The position numbers were made by a program, and so were the translations under genes. Below are positions 6,704 through 13,574 of a stretch of 48,898 bases of DNA, piece by piece. Numbering within the stretch: the first letter of the stretch is position 1; each line of letters starts with the position of its first letter. The notes below the pieces were generated by a model. It was not told where the DNA came from. It did not search any database and saw nothing but the letters and a program-made list of their open reading frames with translations. Source of the DNA: Pseudanabaena sp. FACHB-1998 (GTDB lineage: Bacteria; Cyanobacteriota; Cyanobacteriia; Pseudanabaenales; Pseudanabaenaceae); assembly GCF_014696355.1 (NCBI RefSeq), contig NZ_JACJQA010000037.1:1-48898 (forward strand), read 5' to 3'.

Positions 6704-8251
6704 CTAAATCAAATCACCTAATAAACTCGATACTTCCCCTTGCATATTAGTGCGATTATCGTCGTAGAGCATTAGGGTATCTAGCTTTTTATGACGCGAG
6801 AGCTTTTGTACTTTGCGAACATTGCCATTAGTAGCATCAAGGGCAGCCGTGATCGCAGAGTGGCGAATACGGTGGGGAGACATTTTTTTAGTAATTCCTG
6901 AGTCTCGCGCCAGTTGATCGACAATTTGGTAAATTGCCGTACCAGTCAGTCTGTGTCCGTGATTGACAGGATCGAGAGAGTGGAATAAAGGTCGATCGCT
7001 ATTTTTTGTCTTAAATTGAGATAGCCAGTCTTGAATTGCGTTAGCTGTTCCTGTACTAAGACTGATGAGACTCTTTTGAGAACCACGTCCTTTGCCTAAG
7101 ATTTGCAGCGATCGCCCTTCATGGTCAAAATCACCAATATTCGCGCTAACCACTTCATTCCGACGCAGGGCATTGTCCCACAGTAGTCTCAAAATTGCGA
7201 AATCACGTTTTCCTTTGGGGGTATCACGGTTAATATGCAACAACATGGTGCGGATACCATCGGGCTTAATCCCTGTCGTATCGCGATAGGTTTGGACAGT
7301 CTCAGTTTGGACATCATCAAGATTCCAATTACATTTGCCTAGTTTGGCGGCGAAATTGACTAAGGATTTGAGAGCTGATAGACGACGGTTAATTGTGGAT
7401 TCTTTTAAGCCTTGCGTAATCAGATCTGATTTGTAACGCAGAGCGATCGCGATCGCCTCAAAACGATTTAACTGCAAAAATTGGGCTATGACTGCTTCTG
7501 TAGGTTTCTGTCCATAGGCAGCAATGAAAAAGTAACGTAAATCCTTCTCATAGGCGCGTCTAGTGTTGAGACTCCGTTTGTCTGCGAGGAGAGCAGTGAG
7601 AATGTCTGGATTAAAAGCTGTCAGCGCGTAGGGAACTGCATTAGAAATAGTATTTATTTGAGTCTCATTAGTATCTAAATAAGTCTCATTTTGATTCTCA
7701 GGTTCTAAATTAGATACAATACTAAGTCTCGATTGAGTCTTATTAGTCGCAACTATGGTCTTGTCGAGTGTCTCATCCTCTTGAATTAAGGCATGATTTA
7801 AAACATACTTTTCTTGCCTAAATCGCAACTGTTCTGGCGCGATCGCTTCAGTAATACCTGCATTAGTCGCCGCCTGTTTGACAATGCCATAGATTGCCGT
7901 TCCCGTTAGTCTATGTCCGTACTTAGCGCGATCTAGAGATATAAATAGCGGCGTTGGCGTATCCTCATCCTCACTCGGAAGATGCGTTAAATTGAGCCAG
8001 TCTTGTAATGCGGTGGCTGTGTCTAAACTGAGACTAATAATTTCCTTTTGGTTTAATTGCCCTTGCCGCTTATAGCGTTGATCAACCCGTAGCGATCGCC
8101 CCTCCCAATCGACATCAGTGATATTAATCGCGGCAACCTGTTGTCGCTTGAGAGAATTCTCCATGAGTAATAGCAAAATTGCATAATCACGCTGACCAGC
8201 CAATGTATCGCGATCGCAACCTGAGAGAATGCGCTGTGCTATATCATTCAT
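6704..8251 (-). CDS. Tyrosine recombinase with duplicated catalytic domain, N-terminal copy degenerate
   Basis: A 515-residue integrase-like protein. Residues ~205-315 form the SAM-like core-binding domain (SLNTRRAYEKDLRYFF) and ~325-515 a complete catalytic domain: Arg in NALRRNEV, Lys in GKGRGSQK, HRIR near 460-463, SRHKK near 487 and the Tyr nucleophile in LMLYDDNR near 496. Unusually, residues 1-150 are a second copy of the catalytic domain (QRDYAILLLLMEN, SLKRQQVAAIN, KYGHRLTGTAIYGIV) that matches the C-terminal copy segment by segment but breaks off at the HxxR box and has no Tyr. The N-terminal half could pair as an inactive subunit or bind DNA. It is 4.9 kb from the nearer end of the integrated element at 13.1-25.3 kb and could act on it, though nothing proves this. 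Confidence 0.85.
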   Translation of the reverse strand: MNDIAQRILSGCDRDTLAGQRDYAILLLLMENSLKRQQVAAINITDVDWEGRSLRVDQRYKRQGQLNQKEIISLSLDTATALQDWLNLTHLPSEDEDTPTPLFISLDRAKYGHRLTGTAIYGIVKQAATNAGITEAIAPEQLRFRQEKYVLNHALIQEDETLDKTIVATNKTQSRLSIVSNLEPENQNETYLDTNETQINTISNAVPYALTAFNPDILTALLADKRSLNTRRAYEKDLRYFFIAAYGQKPTEAVIAQFLQLNRFEAIAIALRYKSDLITQGLKESTINRRLSALKSLVNFAAKLGKCNWNLDDVQTETVQTYRDTTGIKPDGIRTMLLHINRDTPKGKRDFAILRLLWDNALRRNEVVSANIGDFDHEGRSLQILGKGRGSQKSLISLSTGTANAIQDWLSQFKTKNSDRPLFHSLDPVNHGHRLTGTAIYQIVDQLARDSGITKKMSPHRIRHSAITAALDATNGNVRKVQKLSRHKKLDTLMLYDDNRTNMQGEVSSLLGDLI

Positions 8252-8365
8252 TGATATTAGTCATTGAGAATTATGCTTTATTGCTAAACACCGCTAAGTA
8301 CATGACGTATTTAAGCATTGTTCTATTTTCATCTGCAATTCATTAGCAATCATATCAAAAAGCTT

Positions 8366-9040
8366 ATGTCGCGCATTATTCCCTATCAGCCCGTTTTACT
8401 TCGTTTATTGCATAGTGCGATCGCTCTATTAGTATTCGGCTCATTGATTACAGGCTTTATGGTTTATGACCGATACGACAAGCGATTGGGAACGCTTAAT
8501 TTACCAATTATCCCTAATACCCAAGGTATTCATGGCACGATCGCTTTAACCTTTCTCTTACTACTACCCATTTTCGCGATCTATTGCTTTCATATAGGCG
8601 ATCGTCGTTTAATCCAAAAAGAATCACTCAAGCAATTGCAAGAAGTAGGGAAGCCGATCTGGTGGATATCATTACAACGATTTGCGAATAGCTTGCTCCT
8701 GCTAGGTTCAACTTTTGCAGTGATCACAGGACGCATGATGCAAGAAGAATGGTTACCTAGTAAAGAGTTTGACCATGCTTGGTATAGCGGACATCTAATT
8801 GCATGGTTATTAATGATTGTTAGTATCGCAATTCATCTATTAATGAGTGCCAAAGTTGGCGGTTTACCTCTTTTGCTCTCAATTTATAACTGGAAAATAC
8901 GCCCAGAGGATATGCCAAAATTTTGGCTCCGAGGCTTCAAAATTAAGCCCTCCACCACATTTCTTTTTATTTTTGAAGTATTAGTTATTGGTGGCATTGC
9001 GATCGCCTTTTTACTACCAGCAGTATTTCCAGCATCATAA
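8366..9040 (+). CDS. Cytochrome b561-like (Ni-hydrogenase cytochrome b family) membrane protein
   Basis: A 224-residue protein with four strongly hydrophobic segments in the pattern of the cytochrome b561/hydrogenase b-type family. The His residues that usually bind two haems are in place: LLRLLHSAIALL in helix 1, GIHGTIALTFLLL in helix 2 and WYSGHLIAWLLMIVSIAIH in helix 4. Members carry electrons across the membrane between quinones and various partners. The ATG at 8366 (MSRIIPYQP) is preferred to an earlier in-frame start at 8318, which would add a poor hydrophilic leader. No partner oxidoreductase gene is adjacent, so the donor and acceptor are unknown. A large hairpin follows the stop. 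Confidence 0.78.
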   Translation: MSRIIPYQPVLLRLLHSAIALLVFGSLITGFMVYDRYDKRLGTLNLPIIPNTQGIHGTIALTFLLLLPIFAIYCFHIGDRRLIQKESLKQLQEVGKPIWWISLQRFANSLLLLGSTFAVITGRMMQEEWLPSKEFDHAWYSGHLIAWLLMIVSIAIHLLMSAKVGGLPLLLSIYNWKIRPEDMPKFWLRGFKIKPSTTFLFIFEVLVIGGIAIAFLLPAVFPAS

Positions 9041-9046
9041 AAACCA

Positions 9047-9089
9047 AAATTTTTTAAAAACGTTGCAAAGCAACGTTTTTAAAAAATTT
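9047..9089. terminator. Perfect 20-bp palindrome with AAA loop
   Basis: Two 20-bp arms (AAATTTTTTAAAAACGTTGC and its exact complement) enclose AAA. It lies 7 bp after the cytochrome stop and ahead of the next gene on the same strand. The stem tip reads GCAAAGC. It could terminate transcription, but the A/T runs lie inside the stem rather than after it. It belongs to the family of long palindromes described in the findings. Confidence 0.6.
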
Positions 9090-9155
9090 CTTGTAATTCT
9101 GGGTTAAGCGCAAAGCGCTGTAAAATGCCCTTAGGTACTCTCCCTGTATAGAAAC

Positions 9156-9710
9156 ATGAGAAAAAAAGACTTCACTTTAAGGGACGATCATGGTTGGAAG
9201 TCGGAAGAAGGTTACAAAATATTTGTTGCCGATCGCGGTGCAGTGCGGTTTGATTTCCCGAAAGACTGGATCGTGAAATTTAAAGAAAAGTCCGTTAGCT
9301 TCCATGACTTTGAGCCAACCGATGACACTGGCGCATTAGAAATGTCCTTTAGTCGCTTACCCCCTAACGATTGGAGTACATTTCCCCTCAAAAAGACTCT
9401 TCAGCAAATTCTGGATGATGACGATCGCCAAATTACCCATAAAAGTAAGGTCACTAGCGCCAACCGTGACGGCATGAGGTTAGTCTGGTCAGATATTCAA
9501 TATATTGATGCGACCGAAAAAAGACCTGCCACCTCTCGTATTTTGGTCGGTATTGGCGGGAATGTGCAAGTCCTCTTTACCTTTGACTATTGGACTGAAG
9601 GCGAAGAGACGATGCGCGAAGTCTGGGAAACCATGTTGCGATCGCTTAAGCTAGGCTTATTTATTCCAGATCCCACCAGAGGGCATGTTGTCAATCCCAG
9701 TCTCAACTAA
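9156..9710 (+). CDS. Conserved hypothetical protein, PsbP/DcrB-like fold possible
   Basis: A 184-residue soluble protein with no signal peptide, membrane segment or catalytic motif that I recognise. The order of strands (VRFDFPKDWIVKF, SVSFHDFEP, ALEMSFSRLP) followed by a helix (LKKTLQQILDDDD) and further strands ending in VQVLFTFDYW and a helix (TMREVWETMLRSLKLG) recalls the PsbP/DcrB type of alpha-beta sandwich, in which a FPxxW element begins the domain. That resemblance is weak. It stands alone between palindromes; neighbours give no hint of function. Confidence 0.6.
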   Translation: MRKKDFTLRDDHGWKSEEGYKIFVADRGAVRFDFPKDWIVKFKEKSVSFHDFEPTDDTGALEMSFSRLPPNDWSTFPLKKTLQQILDDDDRQITHKSKVTSANRDGMRLVWSDIQYIDATEKRPATSRILVGIGGNVQVLFTFDYWTEGEETMREVWETMLRSLKLGLFIPDPTRGHVVNPSLN

Positions 9711-9744
9711 AAACTGTCCGCTTATAAAAGTTATAAATGTTGTC

Positions 9745-9807
9745 ATTCAAAACCCAAGAAACAAGTGGCGGCGCGAAGCGCCGCCACTTGTTTCTTGGGT
9801 TTTGAAT
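9745..9807. repeat. Perfect 30-bp-arm palindrome, GAA loop
   Basis: A 63-bp perfect inverted repeat with arms beginning ATTCAAAACCCAAGAAACAA and a core GCGGCGCGAAGCGCCGC. It lies 35 bp after the hypothetical gene. With the shorter palindrome at 9935-9977 it accounts for most of the 355-bp gene-free stretch 9711-10065, in which I see no gene. The tip GCGAAGC is an exceptionally stable mini-hairpin in single-stranded DNA. Confidence 0.9.
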
Positions 9808-9934
9808 AGTTTCACAAACTATTTAGGATTGCTATAGTTTAATGGTGTCTTGTTAACTGACAAAAAATGATTTAGGATAAACGCCTCAAAGAGTCTTATA
9901 GCAATAGCCAGTTATGTTGAGCCCAATTCATAAT

Positions 9935-9977
9935 CCCAAATAGAGTTGCGACACAAAGCGTCGCCACTCTATTTGGG
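9935..9977. repeat. Imperfect palindrome of the GAGTTGCG type
   Basis: Arms CCCAAATAGAGT and ACTCTATTTGGG are exact complements, followed inward by TGCGAC/GTCGCC with one mismatch and an ACAAAGC loop. The same TAGAGTTGCG core recurs at 46441-46468 and, in altered form, at 30364-30412, so this is a dispersed family rather than a one-off terminator. AT-rich DNA before the ParA gene (9980-10065) may hold its promoter. Confidence 0.75.
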
Positions 9978-10065
9978 GTTCTAATTCTTAACTAATTCAG
10001 CTATAGATATGCCTTAAAGTCATATTTATCAATATTTAATCAATATTTAATTGGGTATTTAAACC

Positions 10066-11028
10066 ATGGGCAAAGTAATTGCAACGGTCAACATGAAAGG
10101 TGGAGTCGGCAAAACCACCTTAACCGTAAATATTGCGACCTGTTTGGCAAAAATCCACCGCAAAAAAGTCCTAGTCGTAGATTTAGATACCCAAATTAGC
10201 GCCACCCTTAGCATGATCTCCCCTGCGGAGTTCGCAAAATGTCGCAAAGAAAACCGCACTCTTCGCCATCTAGTCAGTCAGGCAATTACCCGTTACGGAG
10301 TCCAAGTCGAAGATCCCGAAGAAAAGGTATATCAAGTCAAAGATATTGTCATTCCCCACGTATGCAAAGTACAGGGCTTAGATCTATTAGTCGGTGATAT
10401 TGACCTATATGATGAATTCCTCGTCTCAGAGATGCTCTACAATCGTTCTCTCCTCTACGAAGAGAAGCAAACCTTTCAACAGACTTGGAGTAAATTTGAG
10501 CAAGGCCTAATTAGAGGCATTCTCGCACCTGCAATGAAAAACTACGACTACATCATTCTAGATTGCGCCCCCGGATATAATCTCATCACTCGCAGCAGTA
10601 TTATCACCAGCGATTTTTACCTCATGCCTGCTCGCCCCGAACCCCTCTCTGTGGTGGGTATTCAGCTCTTAGAAAGACGCATTGATAAACTGCGTGAAGT
10701 ATATCGCGAAGATAACACCATTAACATTCAACTTCTTGGCATTGTCTTTAGTATGTCCGCAGGTTTTACCCTCAGTCGCTACTACCAAAAAGTAATGGAT
10801 CGGGTTAGTTCTGACTTTAGTGCAGCCCAGATTTTTAAAACTAAAATCCCCAATGATGTAAATATAGCCAAAGCCGTAGACGCGTTTATCCCTGTATCCA
10901 TCTCTAATCCCAATTCGGGCGGAGCTAAGGCTTTTGCCGAATTAACAGTAGAACTTCTCAAGAAATTAGAAGTTTCTCTAGGCAAAAAAGAACAAACCTC
11001 AAGATTGAGTTTAGTTGACTTGGAATAA
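10066..11028 (+). CDS. ParA/MinD-family ATPase (orphan)
   Basis: A 320-residue P-loop ATPase of the ParA/MinD/Soj type. The deviant Walker A KGGVGKTT lies at residues 11-18, VVDLDTQIS follows as the Walker A' region (an Asp-Gln pair as in ParA), and YDYIILDCAPG is Walker B. The length is about 60 residues above a typical Soj because of an insertion around residues 65-150 with no obvious motif. Such ATPases position plasmids, chromosomes or protein complexes by cycling on the nucleoid or membrane. No parB-like gene or parS-like iterons are adjacent, so an orphan positioning role is as likely as DNA partition. The C-terminal codons form one of two 20-bp direct repeats flanking the next gene. 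Confidence 0.85.
   Translation: MGKVIATVNMKGGVGKTTLTVNIATCLAKIHRKKVLVVDLDTQISATLSMISPAEFAKCRKENRTLRHLVSQAITRYGVQVEDPEEKVYQVKDIVIPHVCKVQGLDLLVGDIDLYDEFLVSEMLYNRSLLYEEKQTFQQTWSKFEQGLIRGILAPAMKNYDYIILDCAPGYNLITRSSIITSDFYLMPARPEPLSVVGIQLLERRIDKLREVYREDNTINIQLLGIVFSMSAGFTLSRYYQKVMDRVSSDFSAAQIFKTKIPNDVNIAKAVDAFIPVSISNPNSGGAKAFAELTVELLKKLEVSLGKKEQTSRLSLVDLE
11007..11026 (+). repeat. 20-bp direct repeat, left copy
   Basis: GAGTTTAGTTGACTTGGAAT, encoding the SLVDLE end of the ParA-like protein, recurs with two transitions at 12060-12079, where it encodes SLVDLE at the N-terminus of the methyltransferase. The copies lie 1053 bp apart and enclose the GT-D-like gene. Confidence 0.75.
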
Positions 11029-11095
11029 AGAATATAGCGACGGGAAGTGGCGGCGCAACTCTATAAAATGGATTTTGGTAATAAATCAAATCACT

Positions 11096-12055
11096 ATGTT
11101 TTTCTTAAAGCTTGCCAGAAAAGTTTATAGCTACCCTCTATCTATCTTTAAAAAGAATAGTTCATCAAGACTAAAGTGTGACTTTTCTGGTCAAGCGGCT
11201 AGCAATCTCATTAAAGCAAAGCTCCTTGATAATCAGCCTTGTATGATTTGCCGCTTTGGGAGCAACGAACTAGATACAACTATTCGTCATCTCAATATCT
11301 TAAGAAAATCCAAATTTCCCTTAGAAAAGTCAATTAATTATGTACTGGATAAATCTGGAGCCTTCTGGTGGGATGACAGCATTAAAACCAGAATGCGGAA
11401 TGTTGCGGGCTTTTTCCCTGTAACGGAGACATCTCTTGAATCTTTTGCGAAGAGGACGATTGAAGATATAGGAAATATTGATGTATTAGGTTCTTGGGTA
11501 AAGATGGAATCTGAGGTTAGCTATTTATTTAAGGATATAGTCATAGTTAGATTAGAAGATTTAGAGCCTTACTATCATCAAGATCCTTGGACTGTTGCCC
11601 TTGAAGATAAAGTTGTTCTAGTAATTCATCCCTTTGCCGAGAGCATTCGGCAACAATATCAGAAACGCTCTCTCCTATTTAAAGATGAGAGGATCTTACC
11701 TAAGTTTGACTTAAAAACCTTTCCATCAATTCAAACTAGTGGAGGAAATAATGAAGGATTTACAACATGGTTTGAAGCTCTTGATTGGATGAGCGAAAAA
11801 ATTACAGAGATAGAATTTGATATAGCTATTATCGGTGCAGGAGCCTATGGATTTTCTTTGGCTTCGCATATTAAGAATCTAGGCAAAAAGTCAATTCATT
11901 TAGGAGGCGCAACTCAAATCTTATTTGGCATTAAAGGCAAGCGATGGGATGATCGACCATTTTTTCAAGGTTTATACAATCAGCATTGGTCTAGACCTTT
12001 ATCTTCAGAAATTCCAAATAATCATCAGACTGTTGAGGGAGGATGTTATTGGTAA
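11096..12055 (+). CDS. GT-D-fold-like protein, putative cell-surface glycan gene
   Basis: A 319-residue protein counted from the ATG at 11096. The longer frame begins with TTG inside the ParA gene, and its first 27 codons look like non-coding repeat. Key segments are MICRFGSNELDTTIRHL near residue 60 and DIAIIGAGAYGFSLASHIK with KKSIHLGGATQILFGIKGKRW near the C-terminus. The pattern of an early FG-x-x-E and a late GAGxxG...D/HxG resembles the GT-D (DUF1792) glycosyltransferase fold and proteins I associate with polysaccharide clusters; the transferase role is inferred. It overlaps the following methyltransferase by 13 bp, and imperfect direct repeats bracket it, suggesting it was inserted between the ParA and methyltransferase genes. 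Confidence 0.5.
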   Translation: MFFLKLARKVYSYPLSIFKKNSSSRLKCDFSGQAASNLIKAKLLDNQPCMICRFGSNELDTTIRHLNILRKSKFPLEKSINYVLDKSGAFWWDDSIKTRMRNVAGFFPVTETSLESFAKRTIEDIGNIDVLGSWVKMESEVSYLFKDIVIVRLEDLEPYYHQDPWTVALEDKVVLVIHPFAESIRQQYQKRSLLFKDERILPKFDLKTFPSIQTSGGNNEGFTTWFEALDWMSEKITEIEFDIAIIGAGAYGFSLASHIKNLGKKSIHLGGATQILFGIKGKRWDDRPFFQGLYNQHWSRPLSSEIPNNHQTVEGGCYW

Positions 12056-12816
12056 AATGGAGTTTAGTTGATTTAGAATCACTCAAAATGAATACAGTCC
12101 AAGAGCATTACAATAATCAACTTGCGGCTATTTATGGTTGGATGGCAGGAAGTTCAGAAATAGCAATTAAGCAGAATTATGATTTGCTTTGTCAGCTTGG
12201 AGTCGATGCACAACCCAAAGATTTAGCAATTGATTTGGGGGCAGGGCTAGGGTTTCAATCAATTCCACTCGCAGAAATGGGGTTTACCGTTGTCGCTGTA
12301 GATTTTTGTGCAGATTTGCTGGCGGAATGGCGCGATCGCGCCGAGAAATTAGCTATCCGTATAGTGGAAGATAATATTTTAAATTTCTCCAAACATATTG
12401 AGTCTAAAGCAGCGCTTGTTGTCTGCATGGGTGATACTATTACACATCTAGAATCATTTGATGCGGTTCGAGCCTTAATTGCAAATATAGAGAATGTTTT
12501 AACAGCTAATGGAAAGTTGATATTGACTTTTCGTGATTATGTTTCACTAGAACTAACAGGTAAACAACGTTTTATTCCTGTCAAATCGGACGATTCAAGA
12601 ATTTTGACTTGTTTCCTAGAATATCATCCAGATATTGTAGAGGTTCACGATCTTCTGTACATTAAGGATGGCGATCGGTGGCTAATGCATAGTAGTTCCT
12701 ACCCAAAACTAAGACTCGATGCCAATTGGTTGTGTAGTGAGATAAAAGAATTGGGATTTCAAGTTGTTTGTAATCAAATAATCAATGGAATGATTTGTAT
12801 TGTTGCTCAAAAATAA
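12043..12816 (+). CDS. Class I SAM-dependent methyltransferase
   Basis: A 257-residue Rossmann-fold methyltransferase. Motif I is AIDLGAGLGFQSIPLAEMG (about residue 66), the end of the second strand gives VVAVDFCADLL with the ribose-binding Asp, and VVCMGDTITHLESFDAV is the motif IV region. The substrate cannot be told; the small C-terminal sheet (WLCSEIKELGFQVVCNQI) suits a small-molecule or natural-product enzyme. The start at 12043 has a GAGGGAGG ribosome site; an ATG at 12088 (MNTVQEHYNNQL) fits the usual family start better, and the 15 extra residues contain the second copy of the 20-bp repeat. Translational overlap with the GT-D-like gene suggests they work together, perhaps on a surface glycan. 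Confidence 0.82.
   Translation: MLLVKWSLVDLESLKMNTVQEHYNNQLAAIYGWMAGSSEIAIKQNYDLLCQLGVDAQPKDLAIDLGAGLGFQSIPLAEMGFTVVAVDFCADLLAEWRDRAEKLAIRIVEDNILNFSKHIESKAALVVCMGDTITHLESFDAVRALIANIENVLTANGKLILTFRDYVSLELTGKQRFIPVKSDDSRILTCFLEYHPDIVEVHDLLYIKDGDRWLMHSSSYPKLRLDANWLCSEIKELGFQVVCNQIINGMICIVAQK
12060..12079 (+). repeat. 20-bp direct repeat, right copy
   Basis: GAGTTTAGTTGATTTAGAAT, 18 of 20 positions identical to 11007-11026. Together they flank the GT-D-like gene. Confidence 0.75.
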
Positions 12817-12837
12817 AAAAACAGATAATTTATCAAT

Positions 12838-13005
12838 ATGTCAGAAAAATTAGAAGGCGATCGTCCTGCTCTAAAAATAACTAAACCTTGTCATCATTGT
12901 GAAGGCAAAGGCTATATATCAATTCGCGATTGCTCTGGCGAAATTCAACGCGAAGAAAATTGTTCATTTTGCTGTGGCTTAGGCAAAATCGAGATAGAGA
13001 TTTGA
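12838..13005 (+). CDS. 55-residue double CxxCxGxG zinc-finger protein (DnaJ-type)
   Basis: A short gene starting ATG at 12838, 22 bp after the methyltransferase. It has two zinc knuckles, CHHCEGKG and CSFCCGLG, spaced 23 residues apart, which is the DnaJ cysteine-rich repeat also seen in small chaperone-like and anti-TRAP-like proteins. Four Cys should bind one zinc ion. No J domain is present. Such mini-proteins are common in cyanobacteria and their role is unknown. It may be co-transcribed with the upstream genes; a strong hairpin terminator follows 54 bp later. Confidence 0.7.
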   Translation: MSEKLEGDRPALKITKPCHHCEGKGYISIRDCSGEIQREENCSFCCGLGKIEIEI

Positions 13006-13058
13006 CTTTATAGTCTGTAATTTGTCCCGCCTCATCAAAATCCGTAACCAAAACAAGA

Positions 13059-13108
13059 CCAATAAAAAAGCAAAGGCATTGCTGGCAATGCCTTTGCTTT
13101 TTTATTGG
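13059..13108. terminator. Strong hairpin terminator
   Basis: Perfect 23-bp arms (beginning CCAATAAAAAAGCAAAGGCA) enclose CTGG. The A and T runs make it work in both directions. It ends the ParA/GT-D/methyltransferase/zinc-finger group and separates it from the integrated element that begins 40 bp on. Confidence 0.85.
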
Positions 13109-13119
13109 TGCAACTACAA

Positions 13120-13213
13120 GCTTATGAATTTAACAAGCTTACGTAAATAACCATTATCGCAAGCAGATGGTGTCACAGGCTTACGATATTCAGGGTTTCA
13201 CAAATTCGTAAGC
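13120..13213. other. Left attachment region with five 12-bp repeats
   Basis: Five near-identical 12-mers of consensus GCTTACGWWWTT occur at 13120 and 13137 (direct), 13153 (inverted), 13179 (direct) and 13202 (inverted). The pair at 13137 and 13153 forms a 28-bp site made of 11-bp arms around the hexamer TAACCA, the shape of a tyrosine-recombinase core site. The perfect repeat shared with the right end starts exactly at that hexamer. The last three 12-mers recur at the right end; the first two do not. Confidence 0.65.
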
Positions 13214-13215
13214 AT
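13148..13215 (+). repeat. 68-bp direct repeat, left end of the integrated element (attL-like)
   Basis: This stretch is identical over 68 bp to 25267-25334. Beyond it, homology continues at roughly 75% for ~30 bp into the 3' end of the gene at 13215-13574. Two exact long copies 12.1 kb apart, enclosing replication and structural-like genes, are best read as attachment sites. Confidence 0.9.
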
Positions 13216-13574
13216 CATCGGTCTGGGTCGAGTCCGAGTATCTGGTCTAGGCTTACTTCCCTTGCCATAGACTTTGGTGATTGCTGTGGATAAACCACGT
13301 AAGTATCTTTATCTAAGCGTTTCAGGATTCGACACTTTGTAGGACTGATTGATCCTTCAAAAATTACGATCACTTTTTCCCGTGGTTGATATTGAAAATG
13401 AGTGATAAATTTTGGTTTTTCGGGTTCCAGTAATGGCGGTTTTTCGTCAGCTTGCGTAAATGTTTTGGGCGGCGCATCGCGCCAATCAAGCTTATCAATT
13501 TCTGAAGCGGTTGACAGCAAGGCATCAGAGAGATTTTTAAATAAAATTGCTGCTATTTTCGTAAGCTCACTCAT
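13215..13574 (-). CDS. Hypothetical element protein (last gene of the replication operon)
   Basis: A 119-residue protein of no recognised family. The first ~30 residues are helical (LTKIAAILFKNLSDALLSTA), a Pro/acid-rich linker follows, and the C-terminal half (QYQPREKVIVIFEGSISPTK, CRILKRLDKDTYVVYPQ) reads like a small SH3/KOW-type barrel, similar in style to the KOW-like end of the primase-helicase upstream. Its start overlaps the primase stop by one base, so they are translationally coupled. The stop codon lies on the last base of the 68-bp repeat; the right-hand repeat carries a diverged trace of the same C-terminus (KILALEPD versus QILGLDPD). Confidence 0.6.
   Translation of the reverse strand: MSELTKIAAILFKNLSDALLSTASEIDKLDWRDAPPKTFTQADEKPPLLEPEKPKFITHFQYQPREKVIVIFEGSISPTKCRILKRLDKDTYVVYPQQSPKSMAREVSLDQILGLDPDR

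Noticed and set aside
6704-8251. This recombinase as the integrase of the 13-25 kb element
   Set aside because: It lies 4.9 kb outside the repeats with unrelated genes between; possible in trans but not supported by position.
13148-13215. Repeated 68-bp unit as part of a CRISPR array
   Set aside because: Only two copies 12 kb apart and no regularly spaced repeats or cas genes anywhere in the window.
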